A stretch of DNA of 64,000 nt from JAVEDQ01 sp963783105 (GTDB lineage Bacteria; Actinomycetota; Actinomycetes; Frankiales; Frankiaceae): positions 1-64,000 of the forward strand of contig CAWAMI010000003.1 of assembly GCA_963783105.1 (NCBI GenBank), read 5' to 3'. Of this stretch, positions 25,630 through 34,575 are shown piece by piece. Position numbers and translations under genes: made by a program. Position 1 is the stretch's first letter, and each line of letters starts with the position of its first letter. Below the pieces are notes generated by a model. That model searched no databases. It was not told the origin of the DNA and saw only the letters and a program-made list of their open reading frames with translations.

Positions 25630-26490
25630 TCAGGCGTGCCCGGCGAGGCGGTCGAGGATGATGTGCAGCGCCTCCTCGAGGTGGGCCCGGCGTCGTTCCA
25701 TGGACCGGGAGGCGCCGACGTAGCCGCCGCCCGCCAGCGCGAGCCCGATCGGCAGGCCGCTGGCGATCAGCTCGGGCGTCGTCGTCGGGATGCCGATGAG
25801 CGAGACGGTGGCGCCCGCCGCCGCAGGCAGTCCCACCATTCCCGTCAGCAGGCGTGAGCGCAGGGCGCCCAGGTCCGCCGTCAGCCGGACCGACGACGTC
25901 CCGGGCTTGGCCGGGGCGACCTCGAGCCGGAGCCGGCTCACCTCGTCGAGCAGCAGCGTGCCGCGCATGTCCAGGCGGCGGCGCAGGTCGGCGAACAGGC
26001 CGGACTTCGGCACCCACTCCGCTCCCGCGGCACCGAACTGGCGGCCGCGGGTGAACAGCTGCCGGCGCAGGACCGCGTCCAGGGACGCCTTCACCGCCGC
26101 CGGTTCCAGGGGCACGAGGCGCTCGACCACGACGACCGGGCTGAGGCGACCGCCCGGGTCGGGCAGTGGCGGGGGCGGGGCCACGGCGATTTCACCGCGG
26201 CGCCACTCCTCGAGCGCCTGAGACGCCGCGGCGGGGGAGACGCCGGCCTCCCGCAGGACCAGGCGGGCGTCCTCCAGTTCGAGATCGGGCCCGTCGACCG
26301 GCCGGGGCGTGTCCAGCTCGGTGGCCCGGCGGACGACCGCCGCGAGCTCGTCGGGCGTCAGGCTCGTCTGGGGCGCCGGAGGCTGCGGCCCGTGGTGCGG
26401 CGCAGGGCCGTACGGCTGCGCCGTGCCGTACGGATGCGGCGGGCCGTCCGGCAGGCCCTTCCCGCGCGTCGACGGCAGCCGTGGGTCCAC
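25630..26490 (-). CDS. Hypothetical protein with short-helix domain and two C-terminal hydrophobic segments
   Basis: A 286-residue protein. Its N-terminus is Pro/Gly/His-rich (PHPYGTAQPYG), then a helical motif LTPDELAAVVRRATELD and LEDARLVLREAGVSP of the kind used in small oligomerising domains. A beta-rich middle (RLSPVVVVERLVPLEP, TLLLDEVSRLRLEVAP) and a Gly/Ala-rich hydrophobic hairpin (about 215-260) follow. It may be an anchored membrane protein with a cytosolic sensing part. No family named. Confidence 0.55.
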   Translation of the reverse strand: MDPRLPSTRGKGLPDGPPHPYGTAQPYGPAPHHGPQPPAPQTSLTPDELAAVVRRATELDTPRPVDGPDLELEDARLVLREAGVSPAAASQALEEWRRGEIAVAPPPPLPDPGGRLSPVVVVERLVPLEPAAVKASLDAVLRRQLFTRGRQFGAAGAEWVPKSGLFADLRRRLDMRGTLLLDEVSRLRLEVAPAKPGTSSVRLTADLGALRSRLLTGMVGLPAAAGATVSLIGIPTTTPELIASGLPIGLALAGGGYVGASRSMERRRAHLEEALHIILDRLAGHA

Positions 26491-26529
26491 GGATCGAGGA
26501 TAGAACCCGGACCCCTGCCGGCGCCGGGT

Positions 26530-27399
26530 TCAGCTGAGCCGGGCGACCTCGTCCTCGGTCAGCTCCAGACCGGCCGCCTCCGCCGACGACCGGATCGTCT
26601 CCGGACGACTCGAACCCGGGATCGGGACGACGTGCGGCCCGAGCGCGAGCATCCAGGCCAGCGTCACCTGCTGCGGAGAGACCCCGTGGGCGTCCGCGAC
26701 GTCGGCAAACGCCCGGTGCTCGTCGCCGATGCCGGCGGCGGACGAGATGCCGCCGAGCGGGCTCCACGGCAGGAAGGCGATGCCGCGCTCGCCGCAGTGC
26801 CGCAGCTCGTCGAGGCTGGACCGGTAGGTGGGGGAGAACTGGTTCTGCACGGCGGCGAGGCGTCCGCCGAGGATGTCGTTCGCCTCGTCGATCTGGGCGA
26901 CGGTCGCGTTGCTGACACCGGCGAAGCGGATCTTCCCGTCGTCGAGGAGGTCGCGCAGCGCGCCGATCGAGTCGGCCCACGGCGTCTCCGGGTCGGGCCG
27001 GTGGAACTGGTACAGGCCGATCGCTTCGACGCCGAGGTTGCGCAGCGACTGCTCGCACGCCCGCTTCAGGTAGTCGGGGGAGCCGTCGAGCGCCCAGCCG
27101 TCGTCCGGGGTCCGGGTGTGGCCGCCCTTCGTCGCGACCAGGACCTCGCTGGTATCGCCGCCGTAGGAGCGCAGCGCCGCGGCGAGGAGCCGCTCGCCGT
27201 GCCCGAACTCGGCGGCGCTCGGGGCGTAGGCGTCGGCGGTGTCGATGAGCGTGACGCCGGCGTCGAGCGCCGCGTGGACGACCCGATGCGCGGCGTGCTC
27301 CTCCGGCGGGTTCTCCTGCGAGAGCGGCATCTCGCCGAGCCCGATCGCGCTGACCTTCGCAGGATTGTCGGTGGCGGCGCCGACCTGTCGCAGCTGCAT
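26530..27399 (-). CDS. Aldo/keto reductase
   Basis: A 289-residue NADPH-dependent reductase. LIDTADAYAPS carries the catalytic Asp and Tyr, VATKGGHT the Lys, and IGLYQFHRPD the active-site His region; the C-terminus has HVVPIPGSSRPETI for cofactor binding. Shorter than the reductase at 10467 and from a different subgroup. Neighbours give no clue to substrate. Divergent from the acyl-CoA synthetase. Confidence 0.85.
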   Translation of the reverse strand: MQLRQVGAATDNPAKVSAIGLGEMPLSQENPPEEHAAHRVVHAALDAGVTLIDTADAYAPSAAEFGHGERLLAAALRSYGGDTSEVLVATKGGHTRTPDDGWALDGSPDYLKRACEQSLRNLGVEAIGLYQFHRPDPETPWADSIGALRDLLDDGKIRFAGVSNATVAQIDEANDILGGRLAAVQNQFSPTYRSSLDELRHCGERGIAFLPWSPLGGISSAAGIGDEHRAFADVADAHGVSPQQVTLAWMLALGPHVVPIPGSSRPETIRSSAEAAGLELTEDEVARLS

Positions 27400-27440
27400 G
27401 GGGGTGCCCTACCCGACCTCCGTGAGTGCAGACTGCCGCT

Positions 27441-29381
27441 ATGGGTGCTTACGAGACGACCTACCGGCGGAGCCTGGAGGACCCCGAGGGCTTCTGGGGC
27501 GAGCAGGCGGAGCTGATCGACTGGTACAGGCCGGCGGATCAGGTGCTCGACAACGCGAACGAGCCCTTCACCCGCTGGTTCGTGGGCGGCGAGCTCAACA
27601 CCTGCCACAACTGTCTCGACCGGCACGTCGACGCCGGGCGCGGCGACCACACGGCGCTGATCTACGACAGCCCGGTCACGGACACGGTCCAGTCGTTCAC
27701 CTACGCCGAGCTGCTCGACGAGGTGTCCCGGCTGGCCGGCGCGCTCGCCGGGCTCGGCGTCGGCAAGGGCGACCGCGTCGTCATCTACATGCCGATGGTC
27801 CCGCAGGCCGTGATGGGGATGCTCGCGTGCGCCCGGCTCGGCGCGGTGCACTCGGTCGTGTTCGGCGGCTTCGCGGCCAACCAGCTGGCGAAGCGGATCG
27901 ACGACGCGCAGCCCAAGGTCGTCCTGTCCGCGTCCTGCGGTGTCGAGGCGGCGCGGGTGATCGAGTACAAGCCGCTGCTCGACAAGGCGCTCGAGCTGTC
28001 GTCCCACACCGTCGACGCCTGCGTCATCCTCGCCCGGCCCCAATCGCAGGCGTCAGAGGCGGAGGCGCCGATCGTCGAGGGCCGGGACCACGACTGGGCG
28101 TCGCTGGTCGCCTCCGCGTCAGCAGCGGCCTGCGTCCCCGTCGCGGCGACCGACCCGCTCTACATCCTCTACACCTCGGGCACGACCGGCCGACCGAAGG
28201 GCATCGTCCGCGACAACGGCGGCCACGCCGTCGCCCTGCGCTGGACGATGACCAACCACTACGACCTGACGCCCGACGACGTCTTCTTCACTGCCTCCGA
28301 CATCGGCTGGGTGGTCGGCCACTCCTACATCGTCTACGGGCCGCTGCTGCTCGGCTGCACGTCGATCGTCTACGAGGGCAAGCCGGTGGGGACGCCGGAC
28401 GCCGGCGCGTTCTGGCGGGTCTGCGAGCAGCACAAGGTGAAGGCGCTGTTCTGCGCGCCGACCGCGCTGCGGGCCGTCCGCGGGCAGGACCCGAAGGGCG
28501 AGCTGATCGCTTCCCGTGACCTGTCCGCGTTCGCGACCCTGTTCCAGGCCGGCGAGCGGCTCGACCCCGACACCTACCAGTGGGCGACCGAGGTGCTCGA
28601 CCGGCCCGTCATCGACCACTGGTGGCAGACCGAGACCGGCTGGGCGATCGCCGGCAACCCGCGCGGGCTCCAGCCGCTGCCGCCGAAGCCGGGCTCCGCG
28701 ACCGTCCCGATGCCCGGCTACGACCTGCAGGTCCTCGACGATGCCGGGCAGCCGGTGCCGCGCGACACGATCGGCACGCTGGCGACCAAGCTGCCGCTGC
28801 CGCCGGGGACGATGCCGACGCTGTGGCGGGACGACGACCGCTTCGTCGAGTCCTACATGAGCTCGTTCCCCGGCTACTACACGACCCACGACGGCGGGAT
28901 GATCGACTCCGACGGCTACGTGTTCGTCATGGGCCGCACCGACGACGTGATGAACGTGGCCGGGCACCGGCTGTCGACCGGCGCGATCGAGGAGGTGCTG
29001 GCGAACCACCCGGACGTTGCCGAGGCGGCCGCGTTCGGCGTCGCGGACCAGATGAAGGGCCAGATCCCGCTGGCCGTCGTCGTGCTCGCGGGCGGCGTCG
29101 ACCGGGACCACGAGGAGCTGCGCGCCGAGCTGCGGCAGCGCATCCGGGACGAGATCGGCGCCATCGCGACCCCGAAGGACGTGCGGATCGTGCCGCGGCT
29201 GCCGAAGACGCGGTCCGGCAAGATCCTGCGCGCGCCGATGCGCTCCATCGTCGACGGCGTCGACTTCGAGGCGCCGGCGACGATCGAGGACCCGGCGGCG
29301 CTGGAGGAGATGCGCGACGCGCTCGGCGGGGTCGGCGCGGCGGGCGGCGGTTCCGGGGAGACGAGCTCGGCCCGCTTGTAG
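27441..29381 (+). CDS. Propionyl-CoA synthetase-like acyl-CoA synthetase
   Basis: A 646-residue AMP-forming acyl-CoA synthetase of the acetyl/propionyl-CoA group, closest in layout to PrpE/ACSS3. Seen: AMP-binding motif YTSGTTGRPKG, GWVVGHSYIVYGPL, WWQTETGW, GRTDDVMNVAGHR and the catalytic lysine loop TRSGKILRAPMR near residue 600. ATP activates the acid as acyl-AMP, then CoA gives the thioester. The closing Lys is the site acetylated in related enzymes, so the acyltransferase at 40393 and deacetylase at 39185 might control it (inference). A Gly-rich tail is unusual. Confidence 0.88.
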   Translation: MGAYETTYRRSLEDPEGFWGEQAELIDWYRPADQVLDNANEPFTRWFVGGELNTCHNCLDRHVDAGRGDHTALIYDSPVTDTVQSFTYAELLDEVSRLAGALAGLGVGKGDRVVIYMPMVPQAVMGMLACARLGAVHSVVFGGFAANQLAKRIDDAQPKVVLSASCGVEAARVIEYKPLLDKALELSSHTVDACVILARPQSQASEAEAPIVEGRDHDWASLVASASAAACVPVAATDPLYILYTSGTTGRPKGIVRDNGGHAVALRWTMTNHYDLTPDDVFFTASDIGWVVGHSYIVYGPLLLGCTSIVYEGKPVGTPDAGAFWRVCEQHKVKALFCAPTALRAVRGQDPKGELIASRDLSAFATLFQAGERLDPDTYQWATEVLDRPVIDHWWQTETGWAIAGNPRGLQPLPPKPGSATVPMPGYDLQVLDDAGQPVPRDTIGTLATKLPLPPGTMPTLWRDDDRFVESYMSSFPGYYTTHDGGMIDSDGYVFVMGRTDDVMNVAGHRLSTGAIEEVLANHPDVAEAAAFGVADQMKGQIPLAVVVLAGGVDRDHEELRAELRQRIRDEIGAIATPKDVRIVPRLPKTRSGKILRAPMRSIVDGVDFEAPATIEDPAALEEMRDALGGVGAAGGGSGETSSARL

Positions 29382-29507
29382 GTGTTCCCTCCAGCAGGCG
29401 CTGCGGGAGCTGGGTGCGTCAGCGGTCGTCCTGGCAGCCGCTGAGGCACCCGGCCTCCGCCGAAAACGGGTCGAGCGTGTGGTCGCCGATGAACTAGCGT
29501 CGAGCCG

Positions 29508-31145
29508 GTGAGCGCCACGCTGGTCGGTAAGGGTCTCGCCGCCGGCCACGGCGCCCGCGCCCTGTTCTCCGGACTCGACCTCGTCGTCGCGCCCGGGGAC
29601 GTCGTGGGCCTCGTCGGCGCGAACGGCGCCGGCAAGTCGACGCTGCTGCGGATGCTCGCCGGCCTCGACCGACCCGAGGACGGGTCCGTTGCGCTCAACC
29701 CGCGGAACGCATCGGTCGGCTACCTGCCGCAGGAGCCGGACCGTCAGCCGGACGAGTCGGTCCGCGCGTTCCTGCACCGCCGGACCGGCGTCGGGCCGGC
29801 GCAGACCGAGATGGACGCGGCGGCCGAGGACCTGACCGCCGGCAAGTCCGGCGCGGACGAGCGTTACGCCGAGGCGCTCGAACGGTGGCTCGACCTCGGT
29901 GGGCCGGACCTCGACGAACGGGCCGAGCAGGTGACGGCCGACCTCGGGCTGGCCGTGGATCTCGACGCGGCGATGCCGAGCCTGTCCGGCGGGCAGGCGG
30001 CCCGGGCGGGGCTCGCGTCGCTGCTGCTGTCCCGCTACGACGTGTTCCTGCTCGACGAGCCGACGAACGATCTCGACCTCGACGGGCTGCGACGGCTGGA
30101 GGAGTTCGTCGCCGGGCTCCGGGCCGGCGCGGTCGTCGTCAGCCACGACCGCGAGTTCCTCGCCCGGGTCGTCACGAGGGTCGTCGAGATCGACCTCGCG
30201 CAGCACGCCGTGCGGGTCTTCGGCGGCAGCTACGCGGCCTACCTGGAGGAGCGCGAGGTCGCCCGGCGGCACGAGCGGGAGGCCTACGAACAGTTCGCCG
30301 AGACGCGGGGCTCGCTGGAGGAGCGGGCGCGGACGCAGCGGGCGTGGATGGCGAAGGGCGTCCGGAACGCGCGCCGCAAGAAGACCGACAACGACAAGTT
30401 CGTCGCCAACTTCCGCGGCGAGACGAGCGAGAAGCAGGCCGCGAAGGCCGCGCAGACGGACCGGATGATCGAACGGCTCGAGGTGGTGGAGGAGCCGCGC
30501 AAGGAGTGGCAGCTGCGGATGTCGATCGCCGCGGCGCCGCGGGCCGGTGCGGTCGTCGCGACGCTGCGCGGTGCGGTCGTTCGGCGGGGGAGTTTCACGC
30601 TCGGGCCGGTGGACCTGCAGATCGACTGGGCGGACCGCGTCGCCATCACCGGGGCGAACGGCAGCGGCAAGTCGACGCTGCTCGCCGCGCTGCTGGGACG
30701 GCTGCCGCTCGCCGACGGTTCGGGCGCGCTCGGCCCCGGTGTCGTCGTCGGGGAGATCGATCAGGCCCGGCGGCAGTTCGGCGGCGACGAGGCGTTCGCG
30801 GACGTGTTCCGTTCCGCCGTTCCCGACCTGCTGCCCGCCGACGTGCGGACGCTGCTGGCGAAGTTCGGGCTCGGGGCGGAGCACGTGCTGCGGCCGGCGT
30901 CGTCGCTGTCGCCGGGGGAGCGGACGCGGGCGGCGCTCGCGCTGCTGCAGGCTCGTGGCGTCAACCTGCTGGTGCTGGACGAGCCGACCAACCACCTCGA
31001 CCTGCCGGCGATCGAGCAGTTGGAGTCGGCGCTCGCGTCCTACCCGGGCACGCTGCTGCTGGTCACACACGACCGGCGCATGCTCGAGGCGGTGCGGACG
31101 AACCGGCGGCTCGACGTCGTCGATGGGGTCGTCACGGAGAAGTAG
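29508..31145 (+). CDS. ABC-F family ATPase
   Basis: A 545-residue soluble protein with two fused ABC ATPase domains and no membrane part. Domain 1: Walker A GANGAGKST, signature LSGGQAARAG, Walker B LLDEPTNDLD. Domain 2: GANGSGKST, LSPGERTRAA, VLDEPTNHLD. A charged linker between them (about 245-330) is the interdomain element that reaches the ribosome in this family. Such proteins act in translation control or protect ribosomes from antibiotics. GTG at 29508. Confidence 0.9.
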   Translation: MSATLVGKGLAAGHGARALFSGLDLVVAPGDVVGLVGANGAGKSTLLRMLAGLDRPEDGSVALNPRNASVGYLPQEPDRQPDESVRAFLHRRTGVGPAQTEMDAAAEDLTAGKSGADERYAEALERWLDLGGPDLDERAEQVTADLGLAVDLDAAMPSLSGGQAARAGLASLLLSRYDVFLLDEPTNDLDLDGLRRLEEFVAGLRAGAVVVSHDREFLARVVTRVVEIDLAQHAVRVFGGSYAAYLEEREVARRHEREAYEQFAETRGSLEERARTQRAWMAKGVRNARRKKTDNDKFVANFRGETSEKQAAKAAQTDRMIERLEVVEEPRKEWQLRMSIAAAPRAGAVVATLRGAVVRRGSFTLGPVDLQIDWADRVAITGANGSGKSTLLAALLGRLPLADGSGALGPGVVVGEIDQARRQFGGDEAFADVFRSAVPDLLPADVRTLLAKFGLGAEHVLRPASSLSPGERTRAALALLQARGVNLLVLDEPTNHLDLPAIEQLESALASYPGTLLLVTHDRRMLEAVRTNRRLDVVDGVVTEK

Positions 31146-31307
31146 GTGCGCGATTGCGCGTCGTTACCGTGACATTTTCATGCACCGCAATTAGTCGTAT
31201 TCGCGTGGACAGTTCTTCTTGGAGTCGGTAAACCGCCTGCACACATTCGAGCGGGCGACGGACGGCGCTCTGACGCCGTTGTTGTTGCCTGGCGGAAGGC
31301 GGTCGCC

Positions 31308-32111
31308 ATGAATGCACATCGGCGGTTGATGTGGCTCGTCAGCTCGCTCATCGCGGCCCTCGTCGGCATCAGCGCCGCGGCTGAGGGGTCAGCTCAGGCC
31401 GTGACGCAAAGTATGTCGATCTCGTCCCAAGCGGGGGTGACGGCGAGCGGCGCCGGCCTGACGCTGCAGCTGAACGTCAACTGCCCCAAGGGAGCGACGT
31501 TCTCGACGAACGCTTCCGTGACCCAACGGTTCAGTTCGACGGAGGCCGCGACCGGCTCGGGTGCCTCGATCGCTCGACCGTGCACCGGCACGGCACAAAC
31601 CCAGCGAGTCGGGATAGCCGCCACGAAGCGGCCGTTCATCGTCGGACCGGCTTTCGTCTCGACCACGGCTGCGATCTGCGACGACCAGTACAACTGCGTG
31701 CCGCTCAAGGCCGCTCGAACAGTCTCCGCGGTGTCGCTCACCCTCAACCAAGCGAACTACACCTCCGGCGGTTTCTCGCTCGGCCTACCGCCTACCGGAA
31801 CGGTGGAGGCCAAGGGGGCGGGAGCACTGGTCCGCGTGCCTTATCGGTGCGATCCAGGCACATTCGGTGACTTCACAGGCCGGCTGGTCGAGAGAACGGC
31901 CGGATATGTCTACACGGGCCAGGACTACTTCTCTGTCGAGTGCACCTCCAGCAACAGGACCGGAGTCCTCGCGTTCCACGCGGTCGGGCCCTTCTGGCAC
32001 GCGGGACCCGTCTTCGTGCTGGTCGACGCCAACTACCTCTGTACCCCCACGGTCTGTGGCTCTGGGCAAAGCGTCGCCTTCCGGACGTTGACGCTCGTGC
32101 GACCCACCTGA
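31308..32111 (+). CDS. Secreted protein with two copies of a four-cysteine domain
   Basis: A 267-residue exported protein of no family I recognise. A signal peptide (MNAHRRLMWLVSSLIAALVGISAAAEG) is followed by two similar halves. Cysteines are at 59, 92, 124 and 130 in the first and at 181, 212, 245 and 250 in the second, with matching contexts NCPKGATF/RCDPGTF, VGPAFV/AGPVFV and RTVSAVSL/RTLTLV. Eight cysteines suggest disulfides outside the cell. Codon and base use is less GC-rich than the neighbours, and the leader DNA (31146-31307) is relatively AT-rich. Possibly acquired; function unknown. Confidence 0.75.
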   Translation: MNAHRRLMWLVSSLIAALVGISAAAEGSAQAVTQSMSISSQAGVTASGAGLTLQLNVNCPKGATFSTNASVTQRFSSTEAATGSGASIARPCTGTAQTQRVGIAATKRPFIVGPAFVSTTAAICDDQYNCVPLKAARTVSAVSLTLNQANYTSGGFSLGLPPTGTVEAKGAGALVRVPYRCDPGTFGDFTGRLVERTAGYVYTGQDYFSVECTSSNRTGVLAFHAVGPFWHAGPVFVLVDANYLCTPTVCGSGQSVAFRTLTLVRPT

Positions 32112-32119
32112 CCGGCTGG

Positions 32120-32329
32120 TCACTGTTCGCTGGACCACCGCTCCCCGACGAAGGCGAACAGTTCGGGGTCCGAGCTGTGCAGCCGGTCGACCTCCTCGCC
32201 GCCGGAGCACGTCAGCAGGGCGACCTCGATGCGGTGGTCGTCGCGGCTGAGAACCCGCCAGATGGCGCCCGCGTCCTCCCAGCGCTGCAGCATCTCCACC
32301 GGGTCCTCGGCCGTGCCCCCGATCGACAT
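32120..32329 (-). CDS. Small hypothetical protein
   Basis: A 69-residue protein (MSIGGTAEDP) with VLSRDDHRIEVALLTCSGGEE and a Glu/Trp-rich end. The beta-strand and helix pattern and the balanced composition look real, in contrast to the arginine-rich shadow frames opposite. It lies divergent to the TIGR03086-type gene, 44 nt away. No family recognised. Confidence 0.55.
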   Translation of the reverse strand: MSIGGTAEDPVEMLQRWEDAGAIWRVLSRDDHRIEVALLTCSGGEEVDRLHSSDPELFAFVGERWSSEQ

Positions 32330-32373
32330 GTCGACCTCCCGTTCTGTCGGTGGCTGCTGATAGCTTCCCGCCC

Positions 32374-32952
32374 GTGAGCGAGCAGGTCGATCTCCTCGAG
32401 TCGGTGCTGAACAAGACCGGTGACCTCATGGCCGCCGTCCCGCCCGACGAACGAGATCGCCCGACCCCGTGCGGCGACTTCGACGTCGCCACACTTGTCG
32501 ACCATCTCGCCGAATGGTGCAAGACCTTCGCCGCCAGCGCGGCGGACGGGCCCCCGCCGTCCGCCGACGGTTCGGCCGGGGACTGGCCGCAGTTCGCCGC
32601 GGCCGAGTTCCGGAACGCCGCCGACCACGCGGTCGCCGGGTTCCGCAGCGGGGCCGACGACCGCCCGATCACCCTCATGGGCGGGCCGATCCCCGCCTCG
32701 GCGGTCGTCGGGATGATGTTGATGGAGTACATCGGCCACGGCTGGGACCTCGCCGTCGCCACCGGGCAGCCGGTGCCGTACTCGGACGTCGAGGCGGCCG
32801 CGGGGCTCGCGGCCGGCAAGGGCATGTTGAGCGACAACTTCCGAGGACCGGACAAGTCGTTCGGTCCCGAGGTGACCGTGCCGTCCGACGCGACCGCGGT
32901 CGAGCGGCTGATCGGCTTCATCGGGAGAGATCCGTACTGGAAGCGGCCGTGA
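32374..32952 (+). CDS. TIGR03086-type metal-binding protein (DinB/mycothiol-dependent isomerase fold)
   Basis: A 192-residue four-helix protein. RPTPCGDFDVATLVDHLAEW is the N-terminal signature of the actinobacterial TIGR03086 group, and EYIGHGWDLAVATGQ supplies the second His-containing motif. Relatives use mycothiol and a divalent metal in isomerase or transferase reactions, which fits a mycothiol-making actinomycete; the substrate here is unknown. GTG at 32374 is chosen (MSEQVDLLES). Its stop overlaps the next gene. Confidence 0.82.
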   Translation: MSEQVDLLESVLNKTGDLMAAVPPDERDRPTPCGDFDVATLVDHLAEWCKTFAASAADGPPPSADGSAGDWPQFAAAEFRNAADHAVAGFRSGADDRPITLMGGPIPASAVVGMMLMEYIGHGWDLAVATGQPVPYSDVEAAAGLAAGKGMLSDNFRGPDKSFGPEVTVPSDATAVERLIGFIGRDPYWKRP

Positions 32953-33128
32953 CCCTTCCCTCCGAGTTGCCCGACGGGCCTTGGGTGGACTGTTCCTGGT
33001 GCGACGCCACGATCCTGCTGAGCTACTTCGGCGTGTCCGAGGAGGAGCCCGGGTCGCTGGTCGCGGTCTGCCGCTCCTGCCACAAGCGCGTCTTCATCGT
33101 CCCGCCACGCCATCCGACCGGAGGCTGA
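32949..33128 (+). CDS. Small zinc-ribbon protein
   Basis: A 59-residue protein with two CxxC knuckles, CSWC and CRSC, expected to bind one zinc ion. GTG at 32949 overlaps the stop of the previous gene (GTGA), so the two are coupled. The remaining residues give no family. A nucleic-acid or protein-contact role is possible. Confidence 0.7.
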   Translation: MTLPSELPDGPWVDCSWCDATILLSYFGVSEEEPGSLVAVCRSCHKRVFIVPPRHPTGG

Positions 33129-33165
33129 GCGGCTGAATCGGGGGCGGTGCTGTCAGAATCGCCCG

Positions 33166-34575
33166 GTGACGGACCCCCGGGTGCTGATGGCGCTGATGTT
33201 CTGGCCGCGGGGCGGGTCCGCCCAGGTCGTGCGCTACCTCGCGCCGGCGCTCGACGGGGTCGGGTGGCCGGTCCGGCTCGTCACGGGTTCCCGGGACGCG
33301 GGGGGCGCGCCCGGAAACGCCCGGACGTTCTTCCGCGGCCTCGACGTCGTGCCCGTCGACTACTCGGCGGCCCTGGCGGCGGCGGAGGCCGGGCTCGACC
33401 CCATGGACCAGCCGGTGCCGCTGCACCCGTCGTTCGAGGACCGGGCGGGGGCGCCGGACCGGATCTTCGCCAAGCTGGATGACGCCCAGTTCGAGCGCCA
33501 GGTCGTCTCCTGGCGGGCGGCCCTGCAACGGGGGCTCGCCCCGTCCACCGAGGTGCTGCACCTGCACCACCTGACCCCGGTGGCCGAGGCCGCGACGCGG
33601 CTGGACCGTCGCCTTCCCGTCCTCGCGCACCTGCACGGCACGGAGATGCTCATGCTCGAGGCGATCGGGCGCGGGGCGCCCGCGTCCTGGCCGTGCGCCG
33701 AGGCCTGGCAGCGCCGGCTGCTTGCCTGGGCGAGGGCCGCCGAGCGGTTGATCGTCGTCTCGCCGCGGGACCGCGAGCGGGCGAGCTCGCTGTTCGACCT
33801 CGACCCGGACCGGATCGCGATCGTGCCGCACGGCGTCGACACCGACCGCTTCGCGCCGCACCGGCTCAGCCGGCCGGACCGGCTGGCGTTCCTCCGGGCC
33901 TGGCTGGTCGGCGACCCGTTGGGCTGGGACGAGTCGGGCCGTGAGGGCAGCCTGCGCTACACGGAGGCCGACCTCGAGCCGCTGGTCGACCCGGAGCAGC
34001 CGGTGCTGTTGTTCGTCGGGCGCTTCACCGAGCCGAAGCGCCTTCCGCTGCTGCTGCGCGCCTACGCGACGGCGCGGCGGGAGCACGGCGTCACGGCGCC
34101 GCTCGTGCTGTGGGGCGGGCATCCGGGGGAGTGGGAGGGCGAGCACCCGGCGACCGTCGTGCGCGAGGAGCGGATCGACGGCGTCTACTTCATCGGCTGG
34201 CGCGGGCACGACGAGCTGCCGCTCGGGCTCGCCTGCGCGGACGTGCTGGTCTCGCCGTCGGTGGGGGAGGCGTTCGGGCAGGTGTTCCTGGAGGCGATGG
34301 CCGCGGGGCTTCCGGTCATCGCCGCGGCCGACGGCGGGCCCCTGTCGTTCGTGGACGGCACGTCGGAGCAGCGCAACGGCTGGCTGGTGGAGCCCGACGA
34401 CGAGGCCTCGCTGGTGCAGGCGCTGGTGCAGGCCGTCACGGACGCCGACGAGCGGCGACTCCGGGGTGAGAACGGGCTGCGGCTGGTGCGCGGGGAGTAC
34501 TCGTGGCGGGCTGCTGCAGAGCGGGTTGCGTCGATCTACGAGGAGGTGACCGAGGGTGTTCCGACCGTCGGGTGA
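33166..34575 (+). CDS. Glycosyltransferase family 4-like protein
   Basis: A 469-residue retaining glycosyltransferase with the GT-B fold. The N-terminal donor/acceptor half contains LHLHHLTP and LAHLHGTEM; the C-terminal half has VVSPRDRER, VPHGVDTDRFAP, LFVGRFTEPKRLPLLL and the E-x7-E motif in EAFGQVFLEAMAAGLPVI. It would move a sugar from a nucleotide donor to an unknown acceptor at the membrane face. GTG at 33166. Its end overlaps the aldose-epimerase gene, so sugar metabolism is a shared theme. Confidence 0.88.
   Translation: MTDPRVLMALMFWPRGGSAQVVRYLAPALDGVGWPVRLVTGSRDAGGAPGNARTFFRGLDVVPVDYSAALAAAEAGLDPMDQPVPLHPSFEDRAGAPDRIFAKLDDAQFERQVVSWRAALQRGLAPSTEVLHLHHLTPVAEAATRLDRRLPVLAHLHGTEMLMLEAIGRGAPASWPCAEAWQRRLLAWARAAERLIVVSPRDRERASSLFDLDPDRIAIVPHGVDTDRFAPHRLSRPDRLAFLRAWLVGDPLGWDESGREGSLRYTEADLEPLVDPEQPVLLFVGRFTEPKRLPLLLRAYATARREHGVTAPLVLWGGHPGEWEGEHPATVVREERIDGVYFIGWRGHDELPLGLACADVLVSPSVGEAFGQVFLEAMAAGLPVIAAADGGPLSFVDGTSEQRNGWLVEPDDEASLVQALVQAVTDADERRLRGENGLRLVRGEYSWRAAAERVASIYEEVTEGVPTVG

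Noticed and set aside
26600..26625. tRNA-like sequence with a GACTCGAACCCGGGA core
   Set aside because: It is the coding sequence for the cofactor end of the aldo/keto reductase (GSSRPETI); no cloverleaf can be folded around it.
28119..31070. 983-codon open frame on the minus strand
   Set aside because: It lies opposite the acyl-CoA synthetase and ABC-F genes, which carry full motifs, and its sequence is Arg/Gly/Val-biased. It is a shadow frame of GC-rich coding DNA.
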